From the NCBI GenBank assembly GCA_904419145.1, contig CAJFQQ010000018.1, positions 1 to 43,083 on the forward strand: a DNA stretch of 43,083 nucleotides. Direction: 5' to 3'. Source of the DNA: an uncultured Oscillospiraceae bacterium. Its GTDB lineage: Bacteria > Bacillota > Clostridia > Oscillospirales > Oscillospiraceae. This document shows positions 8,543-17,158 of this stretch, piece after piece; position 1 is the stretch's first letter; every line of letters starts with the position of its first letter. The notes beneath the pieces are model-generated. The model saw nothing but the letters and a program-made list of their open reading frames with translations. It was not told the DNA's origin and ran no database searches. A program made the translations under genes and the position numbers.

Positions 8543-9724
8543 TCAATCCGCCCGCAGGGCATCTACCGGCTGGAGCCCAGAGGCTTTCACGGCCGGGTAC
8601 AATCCGAAGCCCACTCCAATGGCCAGGGAGAAGAGGAATGCGGCCGCGGCCATCCAGAATGCCGGCAGAAGGATCAGGTCGTAGATCAGCTTGCCTGCGA
8701 TGAGAGAGCCTAAGTATCCGATGAGAATGCCGATCATCCCGCCGCAGCCGGAGAGAACCGTGGATTCCACCAAAAACTGGGTGATGATTACCTGCCGCTG
8801 GGCACCAATAGCCTTTTTGATGCCGATTTCACGGGTTCGCTCGGTGACGGTGACCAGCATGATATTCATAATGCCGATGCCGCCCACCAGCAGGGCAATG
8901 GCGGCCACACCTCCAAGCACTACCTGGAGGGAGGCAGTTTCATCCTCGGCAGCCTCCATGGCGTCGTTGCCGTTCTCTACGGTGTATTCCCCTGTGTTGG
9001 TGTCCACGTTCTCCGCGCACCACGATTCCACTTGGTTCATCACCGTAGTCATATCTGTGGAAGAGGCCACCTTGACGGTGAACTCTGAGACGGTGTCTGT
9101 CCCCAGCATCTGCCGATTCAGGGTGTAGGGGACCACCACCGCGTCATCCATGCTCTCTTCGACCCCGCCATCCTTCTGGTAAAAGACGCCCACCACGGTC
9201 AGGGGTGTGCCGTTGACCGAGAGGGTCTGGCCAATGGGGTCCTGGAAGCCGAAGAGGGTGTCCGCCAGGTAGGAGCCGATGACGCACACCCGGCTGCGCT
9301 CTGCCATATCCAGCTCCAGCAGATCCCGGCCCTCATCCAGCGTGTAGTTGTTGCAGGCGGACCACTGTTCGTTGCCGAAGTAGATGACCGCCGTATCGTT
9401 GATGTTGCTTTCAAAGCGCAGGGTACCGGAGGTAGAAGCGCTTGGGGTGACGCCGGTGATATAGGCGGACAGGCTTTCATTCACCCAGTCCATGAATTCC
9501 GAAGACTGGTCGGTGGTGTTGGTGCGGTCGAAATTCAAAAGGGTCACATTTACTTTATTAACGCCTTGTTTCTCATAGTAGGCGGTGAGGTCGGCATTGT
9601 ATCCTTGCACTACCGACACCAGGATCAGCACCGCCCCCACGCCGATGATGATGCCCAGCATAGTGAGCAGGGAGCGGATCTTTTTGTCCCGAATGGACTC
9701 AAAGGCCATTTTTACACTGTCCAA
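8543..9724 (-). CDS. MacB/FtsX-type ABC transporter permease
   Basis: The 393-residue protein has the MacB layout: one N-terminal membrane span (about 15-40, SLLTMLGIIIGVGAVLILVS), a large extracellular domain (about 45-265) and three C-terminal spans in an FtsX domain with the signature RTREIGIKKAIGA. The start is a TTG 9 bases after a strong aaggagg. It lies 14 bases after the ATPase gene and forms a tripartite exporter with it and the HlyD-type adaptor. MacB-like pumps in Firmicutes export peptides or drugs by a mechanotransmission mechanism; the substrate here is unknown. Confidence 0.93.
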   Translation of the reverse strand: MDSVKMAFESIRDKKIRSLLTMLGIIIGVGAVLILVSVVQGYNADLTAYYEKQGVNKVNVTLLNFDRTNTTDQSSEFMDWVNESLSAYITGVTPSASTSGTLRFESNINDTAVIYFGNEQWSACNNYTLDEGRDLLELDMAERSRVCVIGSYLADTLFGFQDPIGQTLSVNGTPLTVVGVFYQKDGGVEESMDDAVVVPYTLNRQMLGTDTVSEFTVKVASSTDMTTVMNQVESWCAENVDTNTGEYTVENGNDAMEAAEDETASLQVVLGGVAAIALLVGGIGIMNIMLVTVTERTREIGIKKAIGAQRQVIITQFLVESTVLSGCGGMIGILIGYLGSLIAGKLIYDLILLPAFWMAAAAFLFSLAIGVGFGLYPAVKASGLQPVDALRAD

Positions 9725-9738
9725 AGCGTATCCCCTCC

Positions 9739-10458
9739 TTACAGATTGGCATTGAGGGCACGGCTCTCATCAGGGACATTGGGGCGATCCTCCACGATAT
9801 GCCCGTCCTGGAGACGTACCACCCGCTCGGCCTTGGCGGCAATGCCGTTGTCGTGGGTAATGAGGATCACTGTGGTTCCCAGGCTGTGGAGCCCACGGAG
9901 GATATCCAGCACCTGCTGGCCGGTCTTGGAGTCCAAGGCTCCGGTGGGTTCGTCGGCCATAATGATGGGGGAGGCGGTGGCGATAGCCCGGGCAATGGCC
10001 ACCCGCTGCTGCTGTCCGCCGGAGAGCTGGGTGGGACGGCTGCCGGCCTTGGCGGTGATACCCACCGCGTCCAGAGCATCCATAGCCCGGTGCTGCCGCT
10101 CCGCTGGCGGAACCCCCTGGTAGGTCATGGGTAATGCCACATTCTGCCAGACGGAGAGGGAGGGAATCAGGTTATAGCCCTGGAAGATAAAACTGATTTT
10201 CCGGCTGCGGATCTCGGAGAGCTCCCGCTCGCTGCGGTGGGCAATGGGAATATCATCCAGGGTGTACTCCCCTCGAGTGGGAATGTCCAGGCAGCCCAGA
10301 ATATTCATCATGGTGGACTTGCCCGACCCGGAGGAGCCCACAATGGCGACGAACTCCCCGTACTCGATGGAGAGGCTCACACCGTCCAGCGCCCGAACCG
10401 CGCTCTCCAGTCCTTCATTGTAAATCTTATAGAGGTCGCGGATCTCAATGAGTCCCAT
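9739..10458 (-). CDS. MacB/LolD-type ABC transporter ATP-binding protein
   Basis: This 239-residue ATPase has all nucleotide-binding motifs: Walker A GSSGSGKST, signature LSGGQQQRVAIARAI, Walker B IIMADEPTGALDS and the H-loop ITHD. The PTGALDS box is typical of the MacB/LolD/FtsE group. The gene lies 11 bases after the adaptor gene and 14 before the permease gene, so the three form one operon. It powers the exporter from the cytoplasmic face. Confidence 0.95.
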   Translation of the reverse strand: MGLIEIRDLYKIYNEGLESAVRALDGVSLSIEYGEFVAIVGSSGSGKSTMMNILGCLDIPTRGEYTLDDIPIAHRSERELSEIRSRKISFIFQGYNLIPSLSVWQNVALPMTYQGVPPAERQHRAMDALDAVGITAKAGSRPTQLSGGQQQRVAIARAIATASPIIMADEPTGALDSKTGQQVLDILRGLHSLGTTVILITHDNGIAAKAERVVRLQDGHIVEDRPNVPDESRALNANL

Positions 10459-10469
10459 ACAGCGCCTCC

Positions 10470-12326
10470 TCAGCCCATGCCGCCGGGCATGCCGCCACCG
10501 CCGCTGGGCATTCCGCCGCCCATACCGCCCATGCCGCCCATACCGGGCATCTCACCGCTGGGGAAACCAGACGTGCCGCCGTCCCCCTCGCCGCCCTCGG
10601 AGGTGGTGTCGCCGCCGCTGGGGGCCGTATTCTGGTAGCGCAGGAATACGGTAACATCCTCCTCTACACCGGAGAGAATCTGAACATACTGTTCGTTGTA
10701 GCCCCCCGCCTCCACCGGGATGGCATAGTAGCCGCTGGGGTAGTCGGTGACGCTGCCGCCAACCTCCTCTGGATCAATGGCACTGTCCGGCCGGCTGTCT
10801 GCCTGGACAAGCAGATAGTAGCCGTCGTCATAGGTGCACAGTGCGTCGATGGGGGCCAACACGCTCTCTCCGGTTGTCTCCTCGCCGCTGGTGTCGATGG
10901 AATAGTACACCGTCACGCCAGAGGACAGGTCGAACTCTTCCCCCTCCAGCGGGGTGATGGTGATGGTGGCGGCGAAGGTGGACACGCCGCTGCTGCTGGA
11001 GGTAGCTTCCAGGCTCAGGTAGGTCAGTTCCCCCTGGTAGAACACAGTGTCGGAGGAGGTGGTGCGGTACACGCTCACCGGCATTCCCACCTCCAGGTAG
11101 TCCACATCCAGTTCATCCACGTTAATGGAGATCTCCATGGACTCCTGGTTGTAAACCACCACGCTGCCCGCATCCTCTCCGGTCATGCGGTTTGTGGCGT
11201 ATTCGGCGCTGACCACAGTGCCGTCAATGTCGGAGTAGCGGGTGTACTCGGTATCGATCTCCTCCTGAAGGTCGGCAATATTATTTTCATAGTTTTCGAT
11301 CTGTTTTTCTACAGTTTCCAGCTGTGTCTCATACCCGGAGGCATCAATGACAAACAGCGTTTCACCAGAGGATACCTGCTGATAGTCCACCGCGTTGACC
11401 GCCGTCAGTTCGCCGCTGGCCTCGGCGGTCAGGGTCTCAACGTGATTGAACTCCAGTTCCGCGTCGCTGACGGCATAGAACTCAGAGCCGTTGCTGTCCT
11501 GCGCCCAGCAGGTGACCAGCATCCCCTCCGTAAGGGAACCGGGGTTCTCCGCCGCCACCGTTACGGCAAAGCACCTCATGCCCTCAGCTGTGGTATAATC
11601 CACATACTGGATGTCCGTAACCGTACCCTCCAGCGTCATCATCTGATCCGCGATGGACACCGTAACAGGCATTCCGGTGTAAATGTTATCTTCATAGACA
11701 TAACTGAAGTAGAGGGTAGCCTTCATGGAACTGTCATCCACCAGCGTAGCCAGGGTCATGCCGTTTTGGATCTCATCCCCCGCCTCCACTTGGATGTCCT
11801 GGATACGGCCGGAGAAGGAAGCGGTTACCTGCTGATTGGCGATACCCTCCTGGATCTCGCTGCGCTGCTCGTACAGGTCCTCCAGTTCAACCTCGTACTC
11901 CAGAATCTCATCTTCCGCTTCGGAGGCGTCCAGCACATAGAGCAGGTCACTAACCTTTACCTCTTGGCCGGCCTCCACATACCACTCCAGCACGGTCCCG
12001 CTGATCTCATAGGTCACCGAGTCCGCCGGGGTGGTGGTACCGGAACCCTCGATGGCCTCATTCAAAGTGCCATAGGTGGTGACGCCGGTGAGGGCGGTTC
12101 GCTCCTCCTGGGCAAAAAACAGGGCGTATCCCCCCGCACAAGAGGCGATTAGCAAGACCCCTGCCAGGGCTGTCACAGCAATTCGTTTCCTGCTCCACGG
12201 CCTCCGCTTTTTCCCGCCGTCGCTGCGCCGGGGCAGCCGTGCGGCAAACCATTCCAGCAGTTGAGTAAACCTGCTCTCGGCAGCAATGGTCTCATCTTCC
12301 GTGTTCTTTTTAATCCATAGCATCAT
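10470..12326 (-). CDS. HlyD/MacA-family efflux adaptor with Gly/Met-rich tail
   Basis: The start is placed at the ATG 5 bases after caggagg, giving 618 residues; the frame is open further upstream without a ribosome site. There is a cytoplasmic N-terminus, one membrane span at about 48-71, then lipoyl/biotinyl-like halves separated by coiled-coil stretches (about 145-185 and 345-385) and beta-barrel parts, as in MacA-type adaptors. The last 30 residues are an unusual Gly/Met/Pro-rich repeat (GMGGMGGMGGGMPSGGGGM), seen in other clostridial adaptors. It is the first gene of the exporter operon, which starts 41 bases after the kinase operon's terminator. Confidence 0.88.
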   Translation of the reverse strand: MMLWIKKNTEDETIAAESRFTQLLEWFAARLPRRSDGGKKRRPWSRKRIAVTALAGVLLIASCAGGYALFFAQEERTALTGVTTYGTLNEAIEGSGTTTPADSVTYEISGTVLEWYVEAGQEVKVSDLLYVLDASEAEDEILEYEVELEDLYEQRSEIQEGIANQQVTASFSGRIQDIQVEAGDEIQNGMTLATLVDDSSMKATLYFSYVYEDNIYTGMPVTVSIADQMMTLEGTVTDIQYVDYTTAEGMRCFAVTVAAENPGSLTEGMLVTCWAQDSNGSEFYAVSDAELEFNHVETLTAEASGELTAVNAVDYQQVSSGETLFVIDASGYETQLETVEKQIENYENNIADLQEEIDTEYTRYSDIDGTVVSAEYATNRMTGEDAGSVVVYNQESMEISINVDELDVDYLEVGMPVSVYRTTSSDTVFYQGELTYLSLEATSSSSGVSTFAATITITPLEGEEFDLSSGVTVYYSIDTSGEETTGESVLAPIDALCTYDDGYYLLVQADSRPDSAIDPEEVGGSVTDYPSGYYAIPVEAGGYNEQYVQILSGVEEDVTVFLRYQNTAPSGGDTTSEGGEGDGGTSGFPSGEMPGMGGMGGMGGGMPSGGGGMPGGMG

Positions 12327-12477
12327 CCATTCCTCCTGACAGGACGGCCGCACCGAAATGCAGAACCCTCCTGATTGTTCCATGCCAATCCTATCGGGAA
12401 GTTGTGATGAAACTTTGTTGTCCTGTTAAATATTTTATAAATCTAACGGTTTGATAAACACCTATGACGGTTGGGAC

Positions 12478-12511
12478 AAAAAAACGGGACAGCGCCGTCG
12501 CGCTGTCCCGT
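12478..12511 (-). terminator. Intrinsic terminator of the two-component operon
   Basis: A 12-bp perfect stem (12484-12495 and 12500-12511, 4-base loop) is followed on the minus strand by a run of seven T. It lies just after the kinase stop codon and separates the regulatory operon from the exporter operon. Confidence 0.88.
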
Positions 12512-12523
12512 CTCCCCCGGGAT

Positions 12524-13987
12524 CTATTCCACATTGTCTGCCGCCGGCAGGGAGAAAGCAAATTCCATTCCCTCCGCTGTATTGCCAGCTTGGCAGGTGC
12601 CGCCCAGACGAGTCACCACATTTTTTACAATGGCCAGCCCCAGGCCGGCGTGGTTTCCCGTGGTGCGGACGCGGGCCTCGTCCACTTTGTAGAAGCTATC
12701 CCAGATCCGTTCCAAGCGGTCTGGTGGAATATGGGGGCCTTGATTGCTGACAGTGAGGCAGATCGCCCCCTCCGCAGATTCCACTGTAACTTTGATCTTA
12801 CCGCCCTCCAGAGTGTGCGCAACGGCATTAGTAAGGAAGTTCTCCACCGCCATCCCCAGGAATTTCGCATCGCCACAAACCATGCAACCGGGGGTAATCG
12901 CCCGGATCAGCTGGAACCGCCCCAGCACCGGGGACATCCGGTCCAAAATCCCGGCGCACAGTTCTCCCAGATCCAGCGGCCCTATATCCATGGCGGCCAG
13001 GCCATTCTCAATGGCGGACAGTTCCAGCATCCCACCCACCAGATCACTGAGGCGGCCCACCTCGTCAATAATAGTGTCACAGTAATAGTCCTTGTCAATG
13101 CCGGAAACATTGTTCTTCAGATTCTCAGCGTACATCTGCAGCAGGCACAGGGGCGTTTTCATCTCATGGGATGCGGCGGCTACAAATTCCCGCCGCATCT
13201 GCTCCAGACGTTTTTGCCGCTCTACATCTTCCTGCAACAGGCTGTTGGCCCGGCGCAATTCCTCTATGGCGGCGCTGAGCTGTCCGCCCATCTGATTGAT
13301 GCTGCATGCCAAGTCCCGCAGTTCGCTGACACTGGATGCTTCGTCCGCCCGGGCAGAGAAGTCCAGGCCTGCCATCTGGCGGGACACCTGCTGGATTTTC
13401 CGGATGGGGCGGGTAATCTTCCTGGCAAACAGTATGCTGGCAAGGGCACCCACCAGCAGCACGGCACCTACAATCCAGACAGAGACATGGTTAAACGCTG
13501 TAATGCTGCCCTCGATGGAGGCCACCATCACCCACAGCAGCACATATCGAGTCTCGTTTTGAAAAGCGAACTCCCCGGTCAACCCCAACTGTGCATCCTC
13601 CCAGGTGCGCCCTGGCAGCTCCTGTGCCTCCGGTACCGTTGAGAAGGGGATATCCTCATTCAGGATCGGGAAAAATGGATCCACACCGTATCCTTCCCGC
13701 ATTGGACGGCTGGTGTAAATCAATTCTCCTGTATCGCTGTAGATAGCCACCCGGATATTTTGCACATCCTCCCCTTCCCGGAGTAATTCGTATAGCTTTT
13801 CGGGGTCATCCCCCGGGTAGTTGTCCCGAATGTGCCAAAAGAAATCCTCGATTTCCGCTTTCTTCTGGTTCAGGAAATAGGCTCGGGCAAAAAAAGTCCC
13901 GAACAGCAGCTGCCCCACCGCGGCAATCAACAGGAGCGCCGCACACAGTCCAAGCACCTGGGTGCGGATGGAGAGAGCCCGCCTCAT
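12524..13987 (-). CDS. Sensor histidine kinase
   Basis: The 487-residue kinase has two membrane spans (about 12-32 and 170-188) enclosing an extracellular sensor of about 135 residues. A HAMP domain follows (about 189-240), then HisKA with the phospho-acceptor His274 (AASHEMKTPL), and a HATPase with N-box VENFLTNAVAHT and G-box GLGLAIVKN. Its ATG overlaps the stop of the response regulator (ATGA), so the two are translationally coupled. It probably senses envelope stress or an antimicrobial signal and controls the exporter genes downstream; that link is inferred from position. Confidence 0.95.
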   Translation of the reverse strand: MRRALSIRTQVLGLCAALLLIAAVGQLLFGTFFARAYFLNQKKAEIEDFFWHIRDNYPGDDPEKLYELLREGEDVQNIRVAIYSDTGELIYTSRPMREGYGVDPFFPILNEDIPFSTVPEAQELPGRTWEDAQLGLTGEFAFQNETRYVLLWVMVASIEGSITAFNHVSVWIVGAVLLVGALASILFARKITRPIRKIQQVSRQMAGLDFSARADEASSVSELRDLACSINQMGGQLSAAIEELRRANSLLQEDVERQKRLEQMRREFVAAASHEMKTPLCLLQMYAENLKNNVSGIDKDYYCDTIIDEVGRLSDLVGGMLELSAIENGLAAMDIGPLDLGELCAGILDRMSPVLGRFQLIRAITPGCMVCGDAKFLGMAVENFLTNAVAHTLEGGKIKVTVESAEGAICLTVSNQGPHIPPDRLERIWDSFYKVDEARVRTTGNHAGLGLAIVKNVVTRLGGTCQAGNTAEGMEFAFSLPAADNVE

Positions 13988-14673
13988 GGATGTACCTCAA
14001 AGCGGTAGCCCACCCGATAAATGGTTTGGATGTAGCCCCCGCAGCCGTGCAGTTTGCTGCGGAGGTTCTTGACATGGGTGTCCACGGTCCGCTCATCTCC
14101 CTCATAGTTGTAGCCCCAAACAGTATTAAGCAGCTGCTCTCGGGAAAGGATGCGCCCCTGGTTGCACAGGAAACAGTACAGCAGATCAAATTCCCGCCGG
14201 GTCAGCTCCAAGCTTTGTCCGGAGGCCTCCACCTTCCGCTGCTCAGGGATCATGAGGATTTCACCGGCCTGAATCACATCTCTTTTTTCTCTACCGGTCC
14301 GGCGTAGGACCGCCATCATCCGGGCCAGAAGCAGGTCGGTGGAAAAAGGTTTGGGGATATAATCATCCGCTCCGGATTGAAAGCCCTGCAGCTGGTCATA
14401 TTCCTCCCCGCGTGCTGTGAGCATAATCACAGGCAGACCGGGGTTCTGCCCACGGATCTCCCGCAGAACAGTGAATCCATCCAACTCCGGCATCATGACA
14501 TCCAGCAGGACCAAATCAATCTGTTCTCTATATTGATCGCACAGCTCCAGCGCTATCCGTCCATCTCCTGCTGTCAGCACATGGAAGCCCTTGGCGCCCA
14601 AAAGATCCTTCAGCGCACGTAGGATCCGTTCTTCATCATCGGCAATCAAGATACACTGTCTCTGTTCATACAT
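13984..14673 (-). CDS. OmpR/PhoB-family response regulator
   Basis: The 229-residue protein has a receiver domain with acidic pocket Asp12-Asp13, phospho-acceptor Asp58 (LLDVMMPELDG), Thr86 and Lys108 (KPF), followed by a winged-helix DNA-binding domain with the motif RTVDTHVKNLRSKL. I place the start at the ATG after agaggtg rather than 34 codons upstream, since this gives the family's usual length and follows a good promoter. It is the first gene of the operon with the kinase. Confidence 0.95.
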   Translation of the reverse strand: MYEQRQCILIADDEERILRALKDLLGAKGFHVLTAGDGRIALELCDQYREQIDLVLLDVMMPELDGFTVLREIRGQNPGLPVIMLTARGEEYDQLQGFQSGADDYIPKPFSTDLLLARMMAVLRRTGREKRDVIQAGEILMIPEQRKVEASGQSLELTRREFDLLYCFLCNQGRILSREQLLNTVWGYNYEGDERTVDTHVKNLRSKLHGCGGYIQTIYRVGYRFEVHP

Positions 14674-14712
14674 GGGCCTGTCACCTCTACTGTGAGCATC
14701 TGTATTTCGCTT

Positions 14713-14742
14713 ATTATAGATTTCTTTGCGGCATCTTGTCAA
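14713..14742 (-). promoter_or_regulatory. Sigma-70 promoter of the two-component operon
   Basis: On the minus strand a perfect TTGACA (14742-14737) and a perfect TATAAT (14718-14713) are 18 bases apart, 40 bases before the regulator's start codon. Confidence 0.75.
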
Positions 14743-15465
14743 TATAAAGGGTGAGGGAGATTTTTCAGCCAGCATACCATATAAGATAGATTTTTTATAT
14801 TTTACTTCGGTGCAAAAAAATACAAAATATGGGCTGCTTCTTGAGAATTTTATTAATTACAAACGTGACATTGCAGTATGGTATACGCGGAAACTGTGCT
14901 CCGGGAAGGAGACACGAAGGGCGGATAGAAAGCGGAGAAGAGGGGGCTGATCGGTGCGGTGTCCGTCAATAGAATCAGGATCATAGAGAATATACTTGTG
15001 TACACAAGAAAAGAGACTTGCAGCACAAAGCCGCAAGTCCCCTTTCATGAATCACCATAGAGAATACGTCGTTCAAGCCATATGGTACCGCAGTCGTTTT
15101 ATCAGAGGGAACCGTGCATTGTCAAAGACGACTTTACCGTCTACCAATGTGCTCTGGCACTGCTGCCGACAGCTCTGGCGGCCCAGTTTGCTGGCCCGGT
15201 CAGACCGCAGCCTGCCTTTTTTTGAGACACCGGAGGGAAACTGTGACCTGGTAGTAGAGGACTGCCTGCTCTGGTACCAGAATAGCAGGACGGAGGAGCA
15301 GCGCACCTTGACCGTGCGACATATGACCAGGCGCTCCGACTGCTGGAGCGGAGGGCCCTGAACATGGAACAGGATGTCGTCGGTGTATTCTCTGGCCGTG
15401 ACTACAACTTTATATTCTTTGGCAAAGAGAGCCGATTCCTGTAAGCAAAATTGGATGAGAAGTTA
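14743..15465. other. Gene-free stretch left of the island, with decayed coding fragments
   Basis: No frame has both a ribosome site and a recognisable family. Overlapping short frames on both strands between about 15050 and 15370 look like eroded coding DNA. No complete RNA gene is visible. The stretch ends at the strong hairpin and tRNA fragment at 15466-15548. Confidence 0.5.
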
Positions 15466-15500
15466 AAAAACCGCCGTTTTAGTTCAAAACGGCGGTTTTT
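15466..15500. terminator. Bidirectional terminator next to the tRNA-Val fragment
   Basis: A perfect 15-bp stem (15466-15480 and 15486-15500, 5-base loop) has A-rich and T-rich ends on both sides. On the minus strand it follows directly after the 3' end of the tRNA-Val fragment, so it is probably the original terminator of the tRNA gene, separated from it when the island inserted. Confidence 0.8.
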
Positions 15501-15548
15501 CATGGTGGACGCTAACGGACTTGAACCGCTGACCCCCTGCACGTCAAG
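15494..15548 (-). repeat. 55-bp direct repeat, left copy: 3' half of tRNA-Val(GAC), att-like
   Basis: These 55 bases are identical to 27964-28018. They cover the tRNA-Val 3' half from the anticodon loop to the CCA end plus 9 bases beyond. The match stops exactly in the anticodon loop, a usual crossover place for tyrosine integrases. The 5' half of the tRNA is missing here, so this is a fragment and not a gene. Confidence 0.9.
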
Positions 15549-15763
15549 AAATGCACATAACAATGCGCAGGAATTGCCCCATGTCAAAATCCAGATGATG
15601 CAAGCGATTAGGGAAACGGGTTTTCGATTGGCTGTACAAAAATTTTGAATTGACAGTCAAAAAACCGACAAATCAAAACGGTGAATACCGGCAAATATTA
15701 CATGGTATAAAATGGTATTTTGCCGCGCAAAGAGAATCTGTCCCTATGGCAAAGTAAGCCTTT

Positions 15764-16294
15764 TTACACCCGGAACCGGTCGTACTGATCCGCACAATCC
15801 AGACAGACTGGTTTTCCATCCATCAGGCGGCAGAGATGCTCCGCCGTCTCCTCAGCGCAAATAGAACAAGGGACAGAGCGGAACAGTCGGGCCCGCTCAG
15901 GCAGGTGGATCTTCGCCTCTTTTACGTCGAACAATTCTTCCGGCGTTTTCCCCTGCAGGTAGACGAAGGATTCCTCCCGGCCCATGCTGGGCCGCGGCCG
16001 CAGGACCAGCCGGACGGATTTGCCCGTCTTCCGGTTATAGAAGGAAAACGCCTGTTTCCCGGTGATATGGAACAGCAGGTTGCCCTTGCCGACGCTGCAC
16101 CCCAGGATGGCCTGGATGGCGTCCACGCCGCAGGCGTCATTCTCCGAAATACATACCAGTTCCTCATCCCCAGAAAAGTGAATGTCCAGCAGTTGGATGG
16201 CATATAAAGCGGCCTTGTATCCGATGGTCAGCCCGCCGCAGGTGTGTCCATGAAATGCGGCCGCCTTCTCCCACAGTGCTTTTTCCTCGATCAT
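15764..16294 (-). CDS. FmdE-family protein with C-terminal zinc ribbon
   Basis: The 176-residue protein carries the FmdE hallmark FHGHTCGGLTIGYKAA (14-29), followed by NDACGVDAIQ (53-61) and GCSVGKGNL (65-73). A zinc ribbon of two CxxC pairs (Cys143/146 and Cys164/167) closes it. FmdE was named from formylmethanofuran dehydrogenase operons, but family members occur widely in anaerobes that lack that enzyme, often near metal or cofactor transport genes. Here it is the last gene of the FecBCD-type operon, 69 bases after the ATPase. A role in handling the imported metal or chelate is inferred; its biochemical activity is unknown. Confidence 0.88.
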   Translation of the reverse strand: MIEEKALWEKAAAFHGHTCGGLTIGYKAALYAIQLLDIHFSGDEELVCISENDACGVDAIQAILGCSVGKGNLLFHITGKQAFSFYNRKTGKSVRLVLRPRPSMGREESFVYLQGKTPEELFDVKEAKIHLPERARLFRSVPCSICAEETAEHLCRLMDGKPVCLDCADQYDRFRV

Positions 16295-16363
16295 ATTTTT
16301 TCCACAATCTCCTTTTTCCTTTTTAGTTTATGGAATTCCCTGCATAGGTGCCGGGCCACATAC

Positions 16364-17158
16364 TCACGCTGTACGGCTTGTGCCGCCAGAATTCTCTTCT
16401 TCAGGAAATGGGATGACCAGCGGCACTTCGCCATATTGGATGACCTGCGCCCGCATCCCGTAGACCGCCTCGATGGTCTCCGGCGTCATGACCTCCATCC
16501 CGCCATAGGTGTAAACCTTGGAACCCTTGAGAAACAGAAAGCGGTCGCAATACCGGATCGCCAGATTCAAGTCGTGGATAATAATCGCCACGCTGATCTG
16601 GTGCTCCCGGGCAATCTGCCGCACGACCTGAAGGACCTCGTGCTGGTTGCGGGGATCCAGATTGCTGGTGGGCTCATCCAGCAGCAGAAGTTTCGGCTCC
16701 TGTGCCAGCGCCCGGGCCAGCATAACCTTCTGGGCTTCGCCGCCGGAGAGTTCGGAAACATTCCGCAGCACATAGCCGTCCAGTCCCATCTGGTGGATCA
16801 CGCGGCTGGCTATCTCCCGATCCTCACTGGTGGTATCCCACTTGATGTAGGGTTTTCGGCCCAGGAGGACCGCGTCAAATACGGTCATATTCACCGCACC
16901 GGCATTTTGCGGCACATAGGCGATGTGCTGCGCCATGGTCCGCCCGTTCATGGTGAACACGTTTTTCCCGTCCACCAGAACGGCAGCCTCCGGGGCGTGG
17001 CAGATCCGGTCGATGCACTTGAGCAGGGTGCTCTTCCCGGCGCCGTTGTTGCCGAGGATCGCCAGGCACTCCCCCTCGGCAATGTCGAATCCCACCTGCT
17101 CCAGTACGGGCTCCGAGGTGTGCGGGTAAGAGAAGGTGATGTCCCTGACATTAACCAT
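16364..17158 (-). CDS. FecE/BtuD-type ABC transporter ATP-binding protein
   Basis: This 264-residue ATPase of the iron-siderophore/cobalamin group has Walker A GNNGAGKST (36-44), signature LSGGEAQKVMLARAL, Walker B LLLLDEPTSNLD and the H-loop IIHDLN. The SNLD box is typical of FecE/BtuD proteins. Its ATG overlaps the permease stop by 8 bases, so the two are coupled. It powers import of a metal chelate, haem or corrinoid; the substrate cannot be told from the ATPase. Confidence 0.93.
   Translation of the reverse strand: MVNVRDITFSYPHTSEPVLEQVGFDIAEGECLAILGNNGAGKSTLLKCIDRICHAPEAAVLVDGKNVFTMNGRTMAQHIAYVPQNAGAVNMTVFDAVLLGRKPYIKWDTTSEDREIASRVIHQMGLDGYVLRNVSELSGGEAQKVMLARALAQEPKLLLLDEPTSNLDPRNQHEVLQVVRQIAREHQISVAIIIHDLNLAIRYCDRFLFLKGSKVYTYGGMEVMTPETIEAVYGMRAQVIQYGEVPLVIPFPEEENSGGTSRTA

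Noticed and set aside
15050-15370. Short frames on both strands that might be a gene
   Set aside because: They overlap each other in several frames, lack ribosome sites and match no family that I can name.
15501-15549. Second tRNA-Val gene
   Set aside because: Only the 3' half is present; the D-arm and 5' acceptor strand are missing.
15764-16294. FmdE as a sign of methanogenesis or formylmethanofuran chemistry
   Set aside because: No other formylmethanofuran dehydrogenase genes are present and the family is common in non-methanogenic anaerobes.
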